Below are positions 60,801-64,000 of a stretch of 64,000 nt of DNA, one piece after another. Position 1 is the stretch's first letter. The number at the start of each line of letters is the position of its first letter. The stretch lies in NCBI RefSeq assembly GCF_041296385.1, contig NC_091015.1:93604004-93668003 (forward strand). Direction: 5' to 3'. The notes beneath the pieces were generated by a model that worked only from the letters and a program-made list of their open reading frames with translations, searched no databases and was not told the DNA's origin. The position numbers and the translations under genes are program-made. The stretch is from Aphelocoma coerulescens (taxonomy: Eukaryota > Chordata > Aves > Passeriformes > Corvidae).

Positions 60801-63800
60801 ACATCTCCCAAAATTAATACTTTGTAGCACATAAATTATTTTTACGTTTCCCACATTTGGTACTGTCTGCTTATTTTAATAGCTTGATATTTGAAATATC
60901 AAAAATATTATACCCCCCCCTCCATTAAACAACTTCTCTTCTCCACAATCCTTATTTTTCAAAGAAAATTAACAACATATCCAGGACAGGAAAAGTATAA
61001 AAAAATTAGCAAATTACAGGGCTGCCAACCATCTTGCTCTGAACCACATGATGGGATGCAGTGGTGCCTGCTGGCTGGCACTCCCTTCCCTGGGAAAGGG
61101 AGTAGGAGAAGGGGGTGCCCCACAAGGACACTGCCCTTGCCTCTGCTGCATTCCCCTCTCTTCTGTGAGCCCCAGGCAGCCTGCCCATATCCCATGCTAG
61201 AGTGGGTCCTCAGGCAAGGAAGAAATTACAGGCTGCACAAAAGAGCATGTAATACAGGAGCTGAAGGGGGAAAAAAAAAGAACAACACAAAAGGGAGAGT
61301 AGGTGGAAAATGACTAAGTTTAATGTGCTGCATTTTGGATGAGACATGCATGTTTACTGCTGTTAAAAATAAACAAACAAATTAAATACTCCAGATTTGC
61401 CTCCCATCTAGCATGTTTATGGTAGTTACAGGAACTTCTATCATATCATGGGAAATGTTTCCATAACTGTGGAAATTTAAATCACATTTGAATAAAGATG
61501 TTTTGGAAACAAGTTGACTGTGTGTCTTTTACTTGCCTGTGCTGTGCTCAGTTGCTAGCTTTCTGAGGAACTACTGCAGCAAGGGTCTATCAAAATAGTG
61601 TGTGACGTTAACTGAGACATGGTGATTTGGTCTTTAATTAAGGTCAGCATGACCTAGGTCATGGCAAACATCTCCGAGCCTTAATGATGATGGGAAAATC
61701 TATTCTCATGTTAGAATCTAATTTCCTCTATGTTAAAAGACACAAATCAATCTGGATTTTAAAGCACAGGTATAGCAGTGTCAGACTGGATACAGAAAGG
61801 CTCTTTAGAAGCTCTGTGGCAGATGAGCAGAAACAGACTTTGGTTTTCTTCTTTCTGTGCTGCTTTCAGAGGTTGTCAAAGGCAATCACCATCAAGACTA
61901 GCTGCATGGGGAGGGAGCCAAAAACCTTGATGAGAATTGTCAGGTAAGGAACATAATATTGATCTCAGCAAAACTGTGGCACCAGATGATCCTTGCAGCT
62001 CCTTCTGGCTTTGTAATCTACATATCAGTCTTTACTTCTGCTTGAACAGCACACTTTAGACCCTAAGGTACCTTCTGGCCCTGGACAAGTAAGGGTTATA
62101 ATGATTTCCAGGCTCATGCTGAAGATACAACACATTTCATGTTACGGGTGCAATGTCATTAGATTCCCCACAGTGCAGGTGGAGACAACAAAATTACAAT
62201 AAGGAAACCCATTAAGTTATATTGATTTTTTTTAAAACCTTAAGAAAGCAAGATGATTTTTTATGTACCATATGAAAGATCCTAAAATACATAATGATAT
62301 TCACCAGATCTGCTCAGAATAGACAAGAATATGGCCAAATACAAATGTTATTTTCCACTACAGATTGAGCTTTTCCTTTGCATTAATTGTCCTCATGCTA
62401 CAAATGTAACATTGGATGTTTGAGGTCAAACTGTATGACCCCACATATTAAAATCAGAATTTAACCAATAAGGAAATTGAATTAATGGAGGCATACAGCA
62501 TAAAGATGACACTTCAAAGGACTTCAAATAAATCAACAGGACTTCAAGAGATGAAGCCAGGGAGACACAGGTCAGCTCTTCTGAATTCCAAAGCAATGTA
62601 CCGTAGCACTTTGGCACTAATGAAATGTTATCACTGCTCTACCTTTGGAAAACACAGAATTTTAAAACAGTTATGTAACTGAATATAGCTTGGGATTTAT
62701 TTTCTTTTTTTATCCAGCTCAACAAACTTCACAGAAGTAGAGGAGAATTAACTTCTGTTACATGTCTTTGATTTTGATTCTCTACAACACTATAGAGAAA
62801 GGGCAAAACAAAACCACCCAAAACAGTATTAATCATATTTGCTGTTCTATTTCCAAGAGCTTGCTTATGTAAGTGTAACAGTGTAGGAGACCTACCAACT
62901 TTTAAAAATAAATTGTTAGCTTTCCATATACACTATGGTTTAGCACTGTCCCTTACCACAGCTTTCTCCACCACCCTAAAACACTGTAAACGGCAGTAAA
63001 AGAAAACTGAACCTCTACAGCCTCAGTGTATCTAGGAGGTATATACCCAACTTTCTCATCCAAGCCTATTCTGCCCCTCTCAGAGGCAGCACTGCGTTCA
63101 CAAGGTCTGTGATTTAAGCTATGAGCAGTCCAACTTGATGGCCCGTTGCCGACATCATGGCAAAGTACACCAACTCGATGAAGAAACAGAATTTGTGCAA
63201 CGAAGGCTTCTATACTTGGGTTCAGACTTACAAAAATGTCCTGTGATATTCAGATGTGTTTAATTCCAGCTGGACTCACTGAACTAAAATGGACAGTACT
63301 TGGACACAAATGTAACCAAAAAACTTCACTAACCACAGCTAGAACACAACAGCATATTCCAGAGACTTTGATTTGCTATTAAAAAAACATATGTAGAACA
63401 GGGGAAAAATTATGTATTTATCTATATTATGTACATTATATATATAATTTTGCATATCATATATACACACATACAGGCACTAATACTGTCAATACCTCAT
63501 ATAATGGAAAGCATTTTATCACTGCTAAAACGCTGAATACCACAGAACATACTATGAACTTTCCTGAAAAATTATGGAATTAACTCATTTCCAAAATATG
63601 AAGAGATCTGCAATCCTAAAGGAAAATATGTATGAGTTTTGAGCCATACACACTGTAGTTGTACTTTGATCCATGTCTTGGATGCTTGTTAAGGGAAGAT
63701 TTTAATATCTGAAACATAACACTCCTTTGAGACAGTTCTTATGGCTCTTTTGTGAACTGACTTTGTCAGCATGAGGCACAACATCCATAATGCATTCTGA

Positions 63801-64000
63801 AAATTTTCTTAGCAGCAACTACACAATTATCACTGCCTTCTTTTGGCATCCAGTTAATGAGACAGTAACTGCATTATCATTCAGATACACTGCAATTTTT
63901 AATGTTTTTTTGTAATTCATTTCTATTTATATATTCTCTTGGTGAATACATGTTTTTAAAGAGGAATAGAGTTACTTAGGAAAAAAAGAAATATCGAATT

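Larger units (their letters stand above)
1..64000 (-). other. ADCY2: ADCY2 gene, internal part (about exons 4-8 and introns)
   Basis: The whole window lies inside one host gene on the minus strand. Five exons encode consecutive, correctly phased segments of type 2 adenylate cyclase, the membrane enzyme that converts ATP to cyclic AMP and pyrophosphate. Together they give 229 codons without a gap: the end of membrane domain 1, the linker helix, and most of catalytic domain C1a. Subtype 2 rather than 4 or 7 is called from the linker and insert sequence (for example LQGPKAGQLENTNNFHNLYV) and from the exon 4 helix. The first three coding exons and everything after C1a lie outside the window. Exon numbers are inferred from the human protein as remembered, not read from the sequence. 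Confidence 0.95.
41016..64000 (-). other. ADCY2: ADCY2 intron 3, 3' part (at least 23 kb)
   Basis: No exon encoding the preceding membrane segments was found up to the end of the window, so intron 3 runs through it. It contains a short CR1 tail (41190), the full LTR-flanked provirus with a Y-box domain (42849-45134), a CR1 3' fragment (51284), poly(A)/AAAC (49687) and poly(T) (57796) runs, a decayed CR1 reverse-transcriptase fragment (56195) and a 17-bp minisatellite (56767). Other stretches (45.2-49.4, 52-56, 57.8-64 kb) hold nothing I can name. Confidence 0.8.

Noticed and set aside
61980..62030. CR1-like phrase (CAGATGATCCTTGCAGCTCC)
   Set aside because: Resemblance to a CR1 3' end is limited to about 30 bases and lacks the diagnostic tail, so it was not called.
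41016..64000. Possible ADCY2 exon 3 or earlier exons upstream of exon 4
   Set aside because: I looked on the minus strand for the membrane segments that should precede exon 4 and saw none. The next upstream exon most likely lies beyond 64000. A splice-aware protein alignment would be decisive.

Overview
The window is vertebrate nuclear DNA, almost certainly from a bird. It carries several CR1 LINE fragments, including the characteristic tail with repeats of the type TTCTATGAT, an avian-looking ERVL-type LTR, and a young retroviral element. The host gene is adenylate cyclase type 2 (ADCY2) on the minus strand. Five consecutive coding exons can be placed to the base. Their phases join correctly and their splice sites are canonical. 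By comparison with the remembered human protein they are about exons 4 to 8. They encode the last helix of the first membrane domain, the connecting helix, and most of the first catalytic domain (C1a). Neither end of the gene is in the window.

Layout from low to high coordinates, which is 3' to 5' for ADCY2: intron 8 (1-469), exon 8 (470-628), intron 7, exon 7 (5432-5559), intron 6, exon 6 (6612-6723), intron 5, exon 5 (7770-7918), a roughly 33 kb intron 4, exon 4 (40866-41015), then intron 3 to the end of the window. The introns hold CR1 fragments, an ERVL-type LTR remnant (about 27.9-28.7 kb), a duplicated unit containing interstitial telomeric repeats (23.9-24.3 kb), a G/T-only tract (19.3 kb), microsatellites and long stretches of unassigned A+T-rich sequence.

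The outstanding feature is a compact, non-autonomous endogenous retrovirus at 42849-45134 in intron 3. It lies in the same orientation as ADCY2, about 1.8 kb upstream of exon 4. It has two 287-bp LTRs that differ at about 3% of positions. Reading 5' to 3' on the minus strand, it contains a short gag matrix-like reading frame, a CpG-rich block, and an open reading frame encoding a complete cold-shock domain of the Y-box (YBX) protein family. No pol or env is seen. The cold-shock domain aligns to vertebrate Y-box proteins without gaps, has no introns, and keeps the four RNA-stacking residues. It has nevertheless diverged to roughly 55% identity. This looks like a retroviral capture of a host Y-box mRNA followed by evolution inside the element. 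The domain frame has no ATG and is entered across an A7 run, which is either a -1 ribosomal slip site or a one-base break.

The remaining open frames in the window are short and look like chance frames in intronic DNA.
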